DNA of 38,257 bases, taken from a virus. The stretch covers positions 299 to 38,555 of the IMG/VR virus record IMGVR_UViG_3300029893_000035; one strand, written 5' to 3'. The notes below the pieces were generated by a model, which saw only the letters and a program-made list of their open reading frames with translations, was not told the origin of the DNA and searched no databases. This document shows positions 24,654 to 31,764 of the stretch, piece after piece; positions within the stretch are counted from its first letter, which is position 1, and every line of letters starts with the position of its first letter. Both the position numbers and the translations under genes were made by a program.

Positions 24654-26530
24654 GCCTTAGCCTTTCGCTTGGTTCGCTTGGTGATGGACTCGACAAGGCG
24701 GGTTGCCTCATCGATATAATATTGGTAATCAATGTCGCTCGGTAAGGACGTTGGAAGGTCGAGGATCAGACATGCGCGCTCCCCGTTTGGAAGCTTGGTA
24801 TATGAACCGTCCTTGTCTTTGCGCTGGACCGTGGCGGCGGATTCGTCGCTGGTGCGATACCATCTAGCGATGCGACCTATTTTGTTGTCTCCATGGTACA
24901 AATCGCCTCCGTTCTTGACCCTTTGATAAAAGACAAAATCGCGGATATCGGTTGAAGCTTCCACGGTTTCACGTATAGGCTTGCTGTGTAAAAGCCATTC
25001 CTCGGCAGCCTTTTTGATAATGCGTTCATCCGTCTTGCCGTTGTCGGGGGCCGGATTGAATGCCCCTTTGTATTTTATCTTTCCGTCGATCTTTTGCGCG
25101 ATGTAATTATTTACGTCCCTGCGGCAATACGTTTGGTATTCCGCTTGCTCCAATTGATGACCGGTAATCTTCTCCCATTCCTTTGCAATATCATTTATGA
25201 TATGTAATCTGTCCCGATGCCACATGCACGTAATGCCGTCTGTATTCGCACTTAGGAGGCGAACCCCGGCAACCTCAAGCATTTCAGCCAGCATGAGGAT
25301 TTCCAATTGTCCGTTGACGGTGACGCGCATAGCGTTGACGCACGTACGGAGCGGAGAATAAATATCGTTGAATTTGCCAAATGTCGAATTCGCTACGATC
25401 TTCAAAGCATTGGCGTCCGTTGTGCGACCTTCCTTTTTGGCCTTGACGCGCATGTCTCGGATTTCTCGGAAGTCTTGAATAAATTGCGGTCCAAGGTGCT
25501 TTGGAAACAGATTCTCAACGATCATCAGAGAGGGGTAATAACTCGTAACGTCGAGGTCGATAATGGCAACGTCCTTGCTGCCATAGAAACGCCCCGGAGC
25601 ATCGTCACTATGGATTCCGCCGACTCCGATTTTATATTGGAGTCCACCTAGTTGGATGGGGTCGGCAAAAGCCGGGATCGGGTTTCCTTTCTTATCCTTC
25701 ATCCCAGCCAAAGACGGGTGACGATATTCCCATTGCTGGTTCTTATCGTCGGTCGAAACCAATTCACATTCACGCATGAATTTGTAAAAAGCTTTGAATT
25801 CCGGAGTCGTATAGCGAACACGCTTGCTCGCAATCTCAGGCATGGGCCAAACGCATATCGTGTTCTCGTCTGACTTGGCAGCCATCTTGCGGGCGACCGT
25901 TGACCAATTCCCCGTGCGCTTATTATATTTATCAATCAACAATTGCTGGGCAATGCCAGCGTCACCGTTGACAAATACACGGTCATTCAATTCAAACATT
26001 TCCTTTAGCTTCACCCTGAGGGTTACGTTTTCCTTATATGTCTGATACAGGTTCCAAACCGCAATAACGTCATTGCGGCAGTAGCTACGGATTTGCTTGA
26101 ATTTGTCTTGAGGCAATGGGGCGTTGAAATCAACGTTAGCCTCTTTCACCGATGGCATATGCTCCCGGCATTCCCATTCCTTGAGACTGCCTTTCTTATT
26201 TAAGACTTGGTACATATCTACGGAACGCGCCCATTGAACGGGACTATATTGCAGCTTCCAAATGGAGTCCGGATAACGCCCCGATTCGATCATAGTCTTA
26301 CTGAGTTTATAAACGTCCTTTTCAGTGATCTTGATATCATCCAAAATGACACGCAACAAAACATCATCGTAACTAAAATTATTATACCCAATAAGAATGC
26401 AATGCTTACTGACAAACTTACGCAACTCCGCGTATTGCGTTTGATCGAATTCATAGAAATCCTTACCATCATAGAACACAATGAGGTTGAGGTTGCTGAA
26501 AACCTCCATGTCGTAAGCTAGGATTATCAC
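24650..26530 (-). CDS. DNA polymerase family B with 3'-5' exonuclease
   Basis: The 626-aa enzyme shows the exonuclease motifs: ExoI YDMEVF (Asp7, Glu9), ExoII YNNFSYDD (Asp55) and ExoIII YCRND (Tyr150, Asp154). The polymerase motifs follow: GGIHS near 304, motif A DVTSYYPS (Asp327), motif B KIVANSTFG (377-385) and motif C SANTDGI (Asn429, Asp431). The usual DTDS of motif C is NTDG here. Only about 43 residues separate motifs A and B, so the TPR2 insert of protein-primed polymerases is not seen. It is coupled by 4-nt overlaps to the genes on both sides. Confidence 0.93.
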   Translation of the reverse strand: MIILAYDMEVFSNLNLIVFYDGKDFYEFDQTQYAELRKFVSKHCILIGYNNFSYDDVLLRVILDDIKITEKDVYKLSKTMIESGRYPDSIWKLQYSPVQWARSVDMYQVLNKKGSLKEWECREHMPSVKEANVDFNAPLPQDKFKQIRSYCRNDVIAVWNLYQTYKENVTLRVKLKEMFELNDRVFVNGDAGIAQQLLIDKYNKRTGNWSTVARKMAAKSDENTICVWPMPEIASKRVRYTTPEFKAFYKFMRECELVSTDDKNQQWEYRHPSLAGMKDKKGNPIPAFADPIQLGGLQYKIGVGGIHSDDAPGRFYGSKDVAIIDLDVTSYYPSLMIVENLFPKHLGPQFIQDFREIRDMRVKAKKEGRTTDANALKIVANSTFGKFNDIYSPLRTCVNAMRVTVNGQLEILMLAEMLEVAGVRLLSANTDGITCMWHRDRLHIINDIAKEWEKITGHQLEQAEYQTYCRRDVNNYIAQKIDGKIKYKGAFNPAPDNGKTDERIIKKAAEEWLLHSKPIRETVEASTDIRDFVFYQRVKNGGDLYHGDNKIGRIARWYRTSDESAATVQRKDKDGSYTKLPNGERACLILDLPTSLPSDIDYQYYIDEATRLVESITKRTKRKAKA

Positions 26531-27354
26531 GCTTGATTCTCCGTTGCACCGGGGCGGCTAATGACTTTATATTTCAAATTATATTCACCCGTCCATTCAC
26601 GATCCCCGACATAGGTCGGCCTTCTAATTATTATTTGCCCTTGTTTATTTACATACCTCGGGCTTAGCAAATGCATTGTGTGCCCCCTTCTCAAATGTGG
26701 TGCAGGGGATGAGTGTGTGCCTCCCATGTTGACCCGCTGAGCATATTTAAATTTCAATTGATCGAAATTTAGAATTATAAATCTTTCCCTCTGATGAAAT
26801 CTTCTCGCTTTCTTAGGTGAATTTGGAATGGAACGGGGGCTTTCTGAAACGACGTAATGAAGTGGACTCTGGATTAGAAAATAGCATTTCATAATCAGAC
26901 CAAGATCATTCGCTAGGTTATCCGCTCCATCGACATTGGATAAATTCGGCTCCCTTACGAAATAGGTCATATCTTCTCCTGCTCTATGATCCATTTCGTG
27001 TGTGGGATAATACATTTCCGGTGAAATCGCAAAACTACGGAGTAATTTAGTCTCACCTTGATAAAATAAAACACTAGCTTGCGCAGATATTGGATAGTCG
27101 GGGCGGGAAAAGTCTATTTTAATCCATGAAAGTCCAACGCAGCCGTCATGTAGCATCGTTTTAACCCTAAGTATTCCATTCGGGAGTGCGAAAGTTATGC
27201 ACCCGTCGATAAACACGGAAGGATCTACTTCCTTCGGGTGATTATCGAAAATATACAATGGCCCATTGTTCAAATCTAAAATAGGATCGTTGCTTGTTTC
27301 TTTCAATTCGTCGAATAGAGAGGCGGATAAATTATAATGTTCCATCGGGGTCAT
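26527..27354 (-). CDS. AcrVA2-like protein (possible anti-CRISPR relative)
   Basis: This 275-aa protein has an N-terminal alpha/beta region and a C-terminal motif PHLRRGH (219-225) followed by basic residues and RRPTYVGDREW. As I recall it, the anti-Cas12a protein AcrVA2 ends with the same P-H-[IL]-R-R-G-H motif and a similar basic, proline-valine tail, and has the same order of parts before it (beta region, ~LIxxCYFL hydrophobic helix, linker). AcrVA2-like proteins are widespread in phages without CRISPR targets, so the general role may differ. AAGGAAAC lies 7 nt before the ATG. The gene starts only 19 nt after a tRNA and overlaps the polymerase gene by 4 nt. Confidence 0.5.
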   Translation of the reverse strand: MTPMEHYNLSASLFDELKETSNDPILDLNNGPLYIFDNHPKEVDPSVFIDGCITFALPNGILRVKTMLHDGCVGLSWIKIDFSRPDYPISAQASVLFYQGETKLLRSFAISPEMYYPTHEMDHRAGEDMTYFVREPNLSNVDGADNLANDLGLIMKCYFLIQSPLHYVVSESPRSIPNSPKKARRFHQRERFIILNFDQLKFKYAQRVNMGGTHSSPAPHLRRGHTMHLLSPRYVNKQGQIIIRRPTYVGDREWTGEYNLKYKVISRPGATENQA

Positions 27355-27373
27355 TGTCGTTTCCTTGGTGTTT

Positions 27374-27447
27374 TGGTTGGGGGAGTGGGAATCGAACCCA
27401 CATACCGGGAGTCAAAGTCCCGTGTCCTACCGTTGAACGATCCCCCA
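27374..27447 (-). tRNA. tRNA-Gln (anticodon TTG), with encoded CCA
   Basis: On the minus strand the sequence folds as a cloverleaf: acceptor TGGGGGA (27447-27441) with TCCCCCA (27384-27378), an anticodon arm CGGGA-CTTTGAC-TCCCG giving anticodon TTG (27415-27413), and a T arm GTGGG-TTCGATT-CCCAC. Position 73 is A and the CCA end is encoded (27376-27374). The tRNA lies inside the leftward operon, between the DUF2815 and AcrVA2-like genes, so it is probably cut from the common mRNA. It would support reading of CAA/CAG codons. Confidence 0.95.
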
Positions 27448-27453
27448 ATGGTT

Positions 27454-27477
27454 GAGCCCACCTTAGCCGGTGGGCTC
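27454..27477 (-). terminator. 9-bp hairpin between the DUF2815 gene and the tRNA
   Basis: GAGCCCACC (27454-27462) and GGTGGGCTC (27469-27477) form a perfect stem with a TTAGCC loop on the plus strand. No T-run follows on either strand, so it may be a processing stem beside the tRNA or a partial terminator rather than a complete one. Confidence 0.5.
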
Positions 27478-27501
27478 TGGAATCAAAGAGCAAGCGAAAG
27501 A

Positions 27502-28119
27502 CTAAAGCGGAGCCTCGTCATTGTCGGAAGGCCGACGCTTTCCCTTGGGCGCGGAATCGTCGCCATCCTCCGGAACCTCGTCAAACTCATTCTCAGTAAA
27601 CCGCGAACCGCCGAATGCATCATCGTCCGCGACCTTGAGAATGCCGCTCAGACTGACGGACACCCCCTTGCCCCCCTTGGGGTTGCTCCATGCGTAGACC
27701 GATACGGAAGCGTAGTACCAAGCGCCCGAATAAATCTCCCGCTCGGACTCCGGAGCCCGCTTGGTGCCGTCACTGTCCTTGACCATGATTCCCGGCTGCG
27801 CGGTTGACTTGGCGGGGATGATCCATGCCCCCTCAAATTCAGGACGGGCATTGCCATCGTTGTCCGTGTATTCGTCCCCGTCGCGGATCGGATAGTGCTT
27901 GCACTTGTCGAAAGGCAGCGGCTTGCCGAATTTATCGGTCATGGCCTTTCTGAATTCGGACTCAAGCTTGGCAATGAATGCCTTGCTGTCCTTGCTGTCC
28001 TTGGGAAGTACGATGGTGATACCGTACTTTTCCTCTCCATCGTCGCCAACGCGACGGGGCTTGAATACCGTGACATAGCTGCCACGGAATTTCGGTGTAA
28101 GAAAGCGGGTTGCCGCCAT
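27502..28119 (-). CDS. DUF2815 single-stranded DNA-binding protein
   Basis: The 205-aa protein matches the DUF2815 pattern: TPKFRGSYVTVFKPR, EKYGITIVLPKDSKDS, KHYPIRDGDEY and YSGAWYYASVSVYAWSNPKGGKGVSVSLSGILKVADDDAFGG. The fold is a beta-barrel for single-stranded DNA, and the tail is strongly acidic (ENEFDEVPEDGDDSAP...DNDEAPL), as in SSB proteins that recruit partners. It follows the DUF2800 gene by 14 nt and has AAGGAAT before its ATG. It is part of the conserved phage module with DUF2800, polymerase, VRR-NUC and SNF2 genes. Confidence 0.88.
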   Translation of the reverse strand: MAATRFLTPKFRGSYVTVFKPRRVGDDGEEKYGITIVLPKDSKDSKAFIAKLESEFRKAMTDKFGKPLPFDKCKHYPIRDGDEYTDNDGNARPEFEGAWIIPAKSTAQPGIMVKDSDGTKRAPESEREIYSGAWYYASVSVYAWSNPKGGKGVSVSLSGILKVADDDAFGGSRFTENEFDEVPEDGDDSAPKGKRRPSDNDEAPL

Positions 28120-28133
28120 GGGATATTCCTTGC

Positions 28134-29369
28134 TCAGAGGTTGTGTACGTTGTCGTTCTCGTTGTCGATGCCTCTGAATTCATCGGCAATTGAGAAACTA
28201 GGTCTTGGGTCATCTGCGCTCGCCACGGTCGCGGAGCCCTTAGGCTTGACCGTGTGTTGACGCATGAATTGCTCACGCTTGGTCTTGTCGCTAAATAGGT
28301 TTTCGATCTTGCCAATTCCCAGGAGTGACCGGGGCGCGTATTCGTCGGCCTTGAAGCCAAGACGATACAACGCCTCCATGACGTTACCTTCGGAAGCCCA
28401 CTTGCGATTACTCTTACCCTCAACCAATTTGAGTCCGGGGACATTTTCCCCGCGCATCAATTCGTTATAAATATAATCTCCAATACCCTTGAGCCATGCG
28501 CGGACTTCCTCCCCAGCCTTCCAGATATTGATAATTTCATCCATCGTCAGGGAATTGAAATGCGGAGTCTTTACCGATCCGTCCTTGGCGATTTGTTCAA
28601 AATCAATAGCGGCTTGCTCCGTTGCGAATTTCGCATATGTCTTGCATTTACCCTTGGCGGGACACCACTGGCAGCCCTTTTCGCTGGCTTTGAATTCGAC
28701 ATTGCCCGCTTTGATTGCCGCGACGATTTCAACAATGCGATTACGAAAATGCTTGAGTCCGTCAATGGTATCCTCCCATTCCTGCGCATCCTCGCAGCTA
28801 CGGGGTTGCCAAATGACGAGGGTGATCCGCGTGACGGTATCCCACCAATTTTCCTCATCCATGAAGCCGCAGGCATAGAGGCGCATTTGACGATTTTTGA
28901 CAGGGCTAACCGGCACCCCCTGCCCGTACTTCAAATCTACCACAATAATATGATCGTCCTTGCGCAACACTACGTCACACGTTCCAACGTCCCCGGTGCA
29001 ACGGATCTTCACTTTGCGTTCATGGTACAATTCATATCCGTCAAGTACCTTTGCCTGCACCCACTCAAATACCAATCCAACCGCATTGCACATTTCATTA
29101 TCGGCCTTGAACCGCTTATTGAAGGTCTTTCCCTTGAAATTGATTGGATGCTTGTTCTTGCGCAAGCTAAGGTCCAATAACTCATGCGCGGCGGTTCCTT
29201 CGTCCGCCGCCTCCGTCCGCTTGGACTCAAGCCCTAGCTCGGCAATATAGGACGGTTGAGCGGTACACGTTGCCCACGTATCCGCCTTGCTTGGAGAGAA
29301 AATCTTAGCGTGGCCGCGCTCCGCGTGTGCGGGGTCGGACACAACCTTGGAAATGAGTTTGCGAGGCAT
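28134..29369 (-). CDS. DUF2800 PD-(D/E)XK exonuclease, probable Fe-S enzyme
   Basis: The 411-aa protein shows the DUF2800 start FSPSKADTWATC with Cys35, DEGTAAHELLDL with His62, CDVVL (Asp132), VVDLKYGQG (Asp145, Lys147) and RQMRLYA (Gln161). After the nuclease core come Cys233, Cys236 and Cys242 in GCQWCPAKGKC. One Cys before and three after the core is the Cas4/AddB arrangement that holds a 4Fe-4S cluster. The likely role is 5'-3' processing of DNA ends in replication or recombination. It shares a TAATG junction with the gene before it. Confidence 0.88.
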   Translation of the reverse strand: MPRKLISKVVSDPAHAERGHAKIFSPSKADTWATCTAQPSYIAELGLESKRTEAADEGTAAHELLDLSLRKNKHPINFKGKTFNKRFKADNEMCNAVGLVFEWVQAKVLDGYELYHERKVKIRCTGDVGTCDVVLRKDDHIIVVDLKYGQGVPVSPVKNRQMRLYACGFMDEENWWDTVTRITLVIWQPRSCEDAQEWEDTIDGLKHFRNRIVEIVAAIKAGNVEFKASEKGCQWCPAKGKCKTYAKFATEQAAIDFEQIAKDGSVKTPHFNSLTMDEIINIWKAGEEVRAWLKGIGDYIYNELMRGENVPGLKLVEGKSNRKWASEGNVMEALYRLGFKADEYAPRSLLGIGKIENLFSDKTKREQFMRQHTVKPKGSATVASADDPRPSFSIADEFRGIDNENDNVHNL

Positions 29370-29590
29370 TAGTTTTTCTCAGGCACGGATTCACGGGCAT
29401 TGATATCCGCCTGACACTCGCGGATCATGTCGGCAATTGCTTGTGGCTCAATCGGAACACCACCCGTGAGGATGTAACCGATCCTGCCGTCCTTGCAAAT
29501 GGCTGCCATCATCCCCGCATTTTCATGCTTGTGAATTTCACAGAAAACACGGGCGGTCTTTTCCAGAATGCCCATATTCTCAAGCATCAT
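29369..29590 (-). CDS. small protein before the DUF2800 gene, unknown
   Basis: The 73-aa product (MMLENMGILEKTARVFCEIHKHENAGMM...) has a helical start and a C-terminal region with ILTGGVPIEPQAIADMIREC. I set the start at ATG 29590 because it overlaps the stop of a 43-aa ORF (ATGA). A GTG at 29650 would add 20 residues (MPSLLAGSIPDKLIHCL...) that also look helical, so the ends of the two genes may once have been one. Function unknown. Confidence 0.5.
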   Translation of the reverse strand: MMLENMGILEKTARVFCEIHKHENAGMMAAICKDGRIGYILTGGVPIEPQAIADMIRECQADINARESVPEKN

Positions 29591-29718
29591 GCCGATAGTG
29601 AGGCAATGGATGAGTTTGTCCGGGATTGATCCTGCCAAAAGGCTTGGCACGCATGAAGCGCCAGCATACGGCGCATCATCTGTTCCGGAGATTCGTTCTT
29701 GTCGGGTTTGTTGTCCAT
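29587..29718 (-). CDS. 43-aa ORF, start of a small gene pair or split gene
   Basis: ATG 29718 is preceded by AAGGAAT at good spacing, and the product MDNKPDKNESPEQMMRRML... is helical to about residue 28 and then Ser/Thr-rich. The second half overlaps, in another frame, the 20 extra residues of the following gene. Either this is a true small gene with an ATGA junction, or a frameshift has separated the first 28 codons from the following gene. Confidence is limited. Confidence 0.4.
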   Translation of the reverse strand: MDNKPDKNESPEQMMRRMLALHACQAFWQDQSRTNSSIASLSA

Positions 29719-29800
29719 GGTTGTTATTCCTTGGTCGTTAGGTGGGTAGGACTCTGGCCGCGCATATTACCGGGGACCAGCGCACCGGATTGAGGTTATT

Positions 29801-30037
29801 ATGACCGCTCGCACATTTTGCGCTTATGCGTATGGCGAATGGCCTAGGACCGTTTTCGCCAAGGGTCGCCCCGCGCCCACATGGTGCGGGGCCAGGATTG
29901 TCAATGGCACTTGGGATTGGCTACCCCTCGGAAGGATACCCGCCGTGCGCCAGCGGTCCGAATCCGGAGTCCCCGGCCCGCACTTCTCCCGTCAACTCGC
30001 TTTCGCTTTAGACGGGAATTTCGATGCGGTCGTCTAA
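29801..30037 (+). CDS. lone rightward 78-aa ORF in the leftward operon, uncertain
   Basis: This ORF (MTARTFCAYAYGEWPRTVF..., with PTWCGARIVNGTWDWLPLG) runs against its neighbours and fills the only gap of about 380 nt in the leftward operon. GAGG lies 6 nt before its ATG. It ends inside a strong hairpin at 30034-30089. It is GC-rich and not recognised. It could be an acquired single-gene unit with its own terminator, or a non-coding stretch that happens to be open. Confidence 0.35.
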   Translation: MTARTFCAYAYGEWPRTVFAKGRPAPTWCGARIVNGTWDWLPLGRIPAVRQRSESGVPGPHFSRQLAFALDGNFDAVV

Positions 30038-30089
30038 CGCCAAACCCCACCGGCCTAGCGGACGGTGGGGGAAACTCTTTTGGCGTTAG
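30034..30089. terminator. two-stem hairpin, probable bidirectional terminator
   Basis: CTAACGCCAAA (30034-30044) pairs with TTTGGCGTTAG (30079-30089), and inside it CCCCACCG (30045-30052) pairs with CGGTGGGG (30063-30070). AATTTTTAG follows on the plus strand. It separates the rightward ORF from the end of the leftward AT-hook gene and could end transcription from both sides, more clearly on the plus strand. Confidence 0.65.
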
Positions 30090-30101
30090 CCTCTGTAATT
30101 T

Positions 30102-30386
30102 TTAGATATCGTCGCTGCCCTTGGCGGCAGCCGGGGCGGCAGCCTCGGCCTTGGGCGGGCGACCCGGACCCCGCTTGCCCTCGGCCTTGGGCGGGCGACC
30201 CGGACCCTTGCGCTTCTCACCCTTCGCCGCCTTCTCGGTCGGCTCGGCACGCGGCTTACGCGGCTTGCGGGTGCGACCCCCAAGAGTCGAATGGATTTCC
30301 GCCAGGGCGGCTCCGATCTTCTCAAGGCGGGTGCGGACGGCGGAAGCCTCCGACTCGCTCAGGATGACAAGGTTATTGCTGTTCAT
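30102..30386 (-). CDS. AT-hook DNA-binding protein A
   Basis: The 94-aa protein has an N-terminal helix (SESEASAVRTRLEKIGAALAEIHSTLGG) and a basic tail with two AT-hook cores (GRPPK in KGPGRPPKAE, twice), Ala-rich spacing, and an acidic end GSDDI. AT-hooks bind the minor groove of AT-rich DNA. The likely role is DNA organisation or gene regulation. A second AT-hook protein with a near-identical end lies just upstream. AAAGGGG precedes the start. Confidence 0.7.
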   Translation of the reverse strand: MNSNNLVILSESEASAVRTRLEKIGAALAEIHSTLGGRTRKPRKPRAEPTEKAAKGEKRKGPGRPPKAEGKRGPGRPPKAEAAAPAAAKGSDDI

Positions 30387-30445
30387 GGGAAAACCCCTTT
30401 CTATGGGGTTGTGGTTGATTGGAAGGAAAATGTTGAGGGGTAGGG

Positions 30446-30847
30446 TCAGATATCGTCGCCGCCGGCCTTGTCCAGCTTGGCGATCAGATTCTTGAAATGC
30501 ACGATAGCTTGAGGAAGGTCTTCGTCCGGGACAACCTTGCTCGACTCACCGTAGAGCTTCATGGCCTTTTGGGCTTCCTCGCGGCTCGTCTTTTCCGCGT
30601 ACGCATTGGCGACCTTGCGAAGCTCGGCCCGCTTGGGGTGATCCTCAGTAATCGTCTTGTCATCCTCGGCGGGGGTATCGTCGCCCTTGCCAGCCTTGGG
30701 CGGACGCCCCGGCTTGCGCTTGGGCTCGGCATCGCCGCCATCATCCTTGGGGGGCGCAGTATCGCCACCAGCGGCAACCTTCATGATTTCCGCCATGGCT
30801 CCGTAATGGAAGGCCAGCTTGCGGAGTAGGTCAGGGGTGAGGGTCAT
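30446..30847 (-). CDS. AT-hook DNA-binding protein B
   Basis: The start was set at ATG 30847 (MTLTPDLLRKL...), with AAGGAA close upstream; an earlier start at 30916 would run through the operator-like region. The 133-aa protein has an N-terminal helix, one AT-hook (KRKPGRPPK), then an acidic region and a C-terminal helical domain (HPKRAELRKVANAYAEKTSREEAQKAMKLYG), ending GGDDI. The shared C-terminal tip with protein A suggests common descent or a common partner. Probably a nucleoid-type or regulatory protein. Confidence 0.7.
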   Translation of the reverse strand: MTLTPDLLRKLAFHYGAMAEIMKVAAGGDTAPPKDDGGDAEPKRKPGRPPKAGKGDDTPAEDDKTITEDHPKRAELRKVANAYAEKTSREEAQKAMKLYGESSKVVPDEDLPQAIVHFKNLIAKLDKAGGDDI

Positions 30848-30890
30848 AAATTCCTTTTCCGGCGTGGCCGGGGTTAGGGTTCGCTCGTAA

Positions 30891-30916
30891 GGTATGACAG
30901 GTTTGCATATGGTCAA
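30891..30916 (-). promoter_or_regulatory. TTGACC box with a GGTATGACA operator-like element
   Basis: On the minus strand TTGACC (30916-30911) is followed after 11 nt by TGTCATACC (30899-30891). The element is a one-base variant of the GGTATGGCA repeat of the 36.9-37.2 kb region and also occurs before the ribbon-helix-helix gene. This may be an internal promoter and operator for the AT-hook genes. No good -10 box was found. Confidence 0.4.
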
Positions 30917-31326
30917 GGTGATTTTTTATCCCAATAAATCCAGCCAAATAAACGGACGGCATAATACATAGTGTATCGGGTGCGCCAGCCAACCCCGTCC
31001 CTCCGCATTTGCTCCAAAAACATCCCGTCCGCCTCTGACCGTTTCATGGCTACCAAATTGGGGTAGAGTCCGGAATTATTGTATTCATAAATCTGCCGGT
31101 GACAGTCATACAGATAATCATGCAGGAAGGCGGCGGGGAGGTATCGACCAATCGGAGTAAGCCAGAATCCCAGCCACTTGGGAATGCTGGCACCGTCGCA
31201 TATATAATACGGTGGAATTTCGATATTGAAATGCAGGAAGGTAAGGGGCTCAAGTAATTGATATCGGGTGCATGCGCGATTCATCTTGACGCACATGCCG
31301 TCGAGCATGGGGAGCGCATTAGGCAT
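30913..31326 (-). CDS. DUF1353 family protein
   Basis: The 137-aa product has the DUF1353 core: ICDGASIPKWLGFWLTPIGRYLPAAFLHDYLYDC, then KRSEADGMFLEQMRRDGVGWRTRYTMYYAVRLFGW. The GASIP, HDYLY and AVRxFG motifs are all present. The biochemical function of the family is not established; it is common in phages and prophages. ATG 31326 (MPNALPML) was chosen as the family-like start; it overlaps the end of the Acb2-like gene by 8 nt. Confidence 0.85.
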   Translation of the reverse strand: MPNALPMLDGMCVKMNRACTRYQLLEPLTFLHFNIEIPPYYICDGASIPKWLGFWLTPIGRYLPAAFLHDYLYDCHRQIYEYNNSGLYPNLVAMKRSEADGMFLEQMRRDGVGWRTRYTMYYAVRLFGWIYWDKKSP

Positions 31327-31534
31327 GGTCGGGGATTCCAGGGGGCGGGGTGAGGGCTGCGCGGACAAAGCAATCCTTGGCTTCCAATAATTTCCGGAGT
31401 CCAGCAGATTTCTCCGGACCGTCCGGAAGGTTGTCGTTCATATGCTGGGCTAATTCCGCCATCGGCTTTGAGACTGCCTGTAATTTCTCAGGCAGATGCC
31501 GGTATGCGAAATATTGCATTATCGGGTTGGACAT
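31319..31534 (-). CDS. Acb2/Tad1 hairpin-like small protein (candidate anti-CBASS/Thoeris)
   Basis: ATG 31534 (MSNPIMQYFAYRHLPEKLQ...) has AAGGA 7 nt upstream and gives 71 aa. The pattern FxYxHLPExLQxVSxPxxxLA, a DNLPDGPEKSAGLRKLLEAKDCFVRAAL helix, is a two-helix hairpin. I recall this family, common in phages, as grouped with the Acb2/Tad1 hairpin domain. Acb2 binds cyclic nucleotide signals and blocks CBASS, and Thoeris in some cases. Assignment to that domain is from memory of the pattern, and sponge activity is inference. Confidence 0.6.
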   Translation of the reverse strand: MSNPIMQYFAYRHLPEKLQAVSKPMAELAQHMNDNLPDGPEKSAGLRKLLEAKDCFVRAALTPPPGIPDHA

Positions 31535-31764
31535 GGTGTTTTCCTTATCAAAGCGGATTTGTGTTCCTGCTTTCTGATGTAGTCGGTTGGAACATGAGGA
31601 TTTTCCCGCATCCATTCTAATACTAATTCCTTATACACACGATCCCGCTTCGTCTTGCTATCGTCGCGGAAAACAATAAGTGTCTTTTCGTCGGTGATCT
31701 TCAATATTGAGAAATATTTTATTCCCTCTGTTGTGCTTTCTCTCTGATAATATGGGTGCCTCAC
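31519..31764 (-). CDS. 81-aa protein, unknown
   Basis: It starts at a GTG overlapping the previous stop (GTGA), with GGGAGG a few bases upstream. The sequence (MRHPYYQRESTTEGIKYFSILKITDEKTLIVFRDDSKTKRDRVYKELV...) has a small alpha/beta look and a basic end. It overlaps the Acb2-like gene start by 16 nt. It may be a small inhibitor or accessory protein; no family is recognised. Confidence 0.55.
   Translation of the reverse strand: MRHPYYQRESTTEGIKYFSILKITDEKTLIVFRDDSKTKRDRVYKELVLEWMRENPHVPTDYIRKQEHKSALIRKTPCPTR

Noticed and set aside
27374-27447. An integration att site at the tRNA
   Set aside because: The tRNA is complete within an operon and no integrase gene or repeated tRNA end was found in the window.
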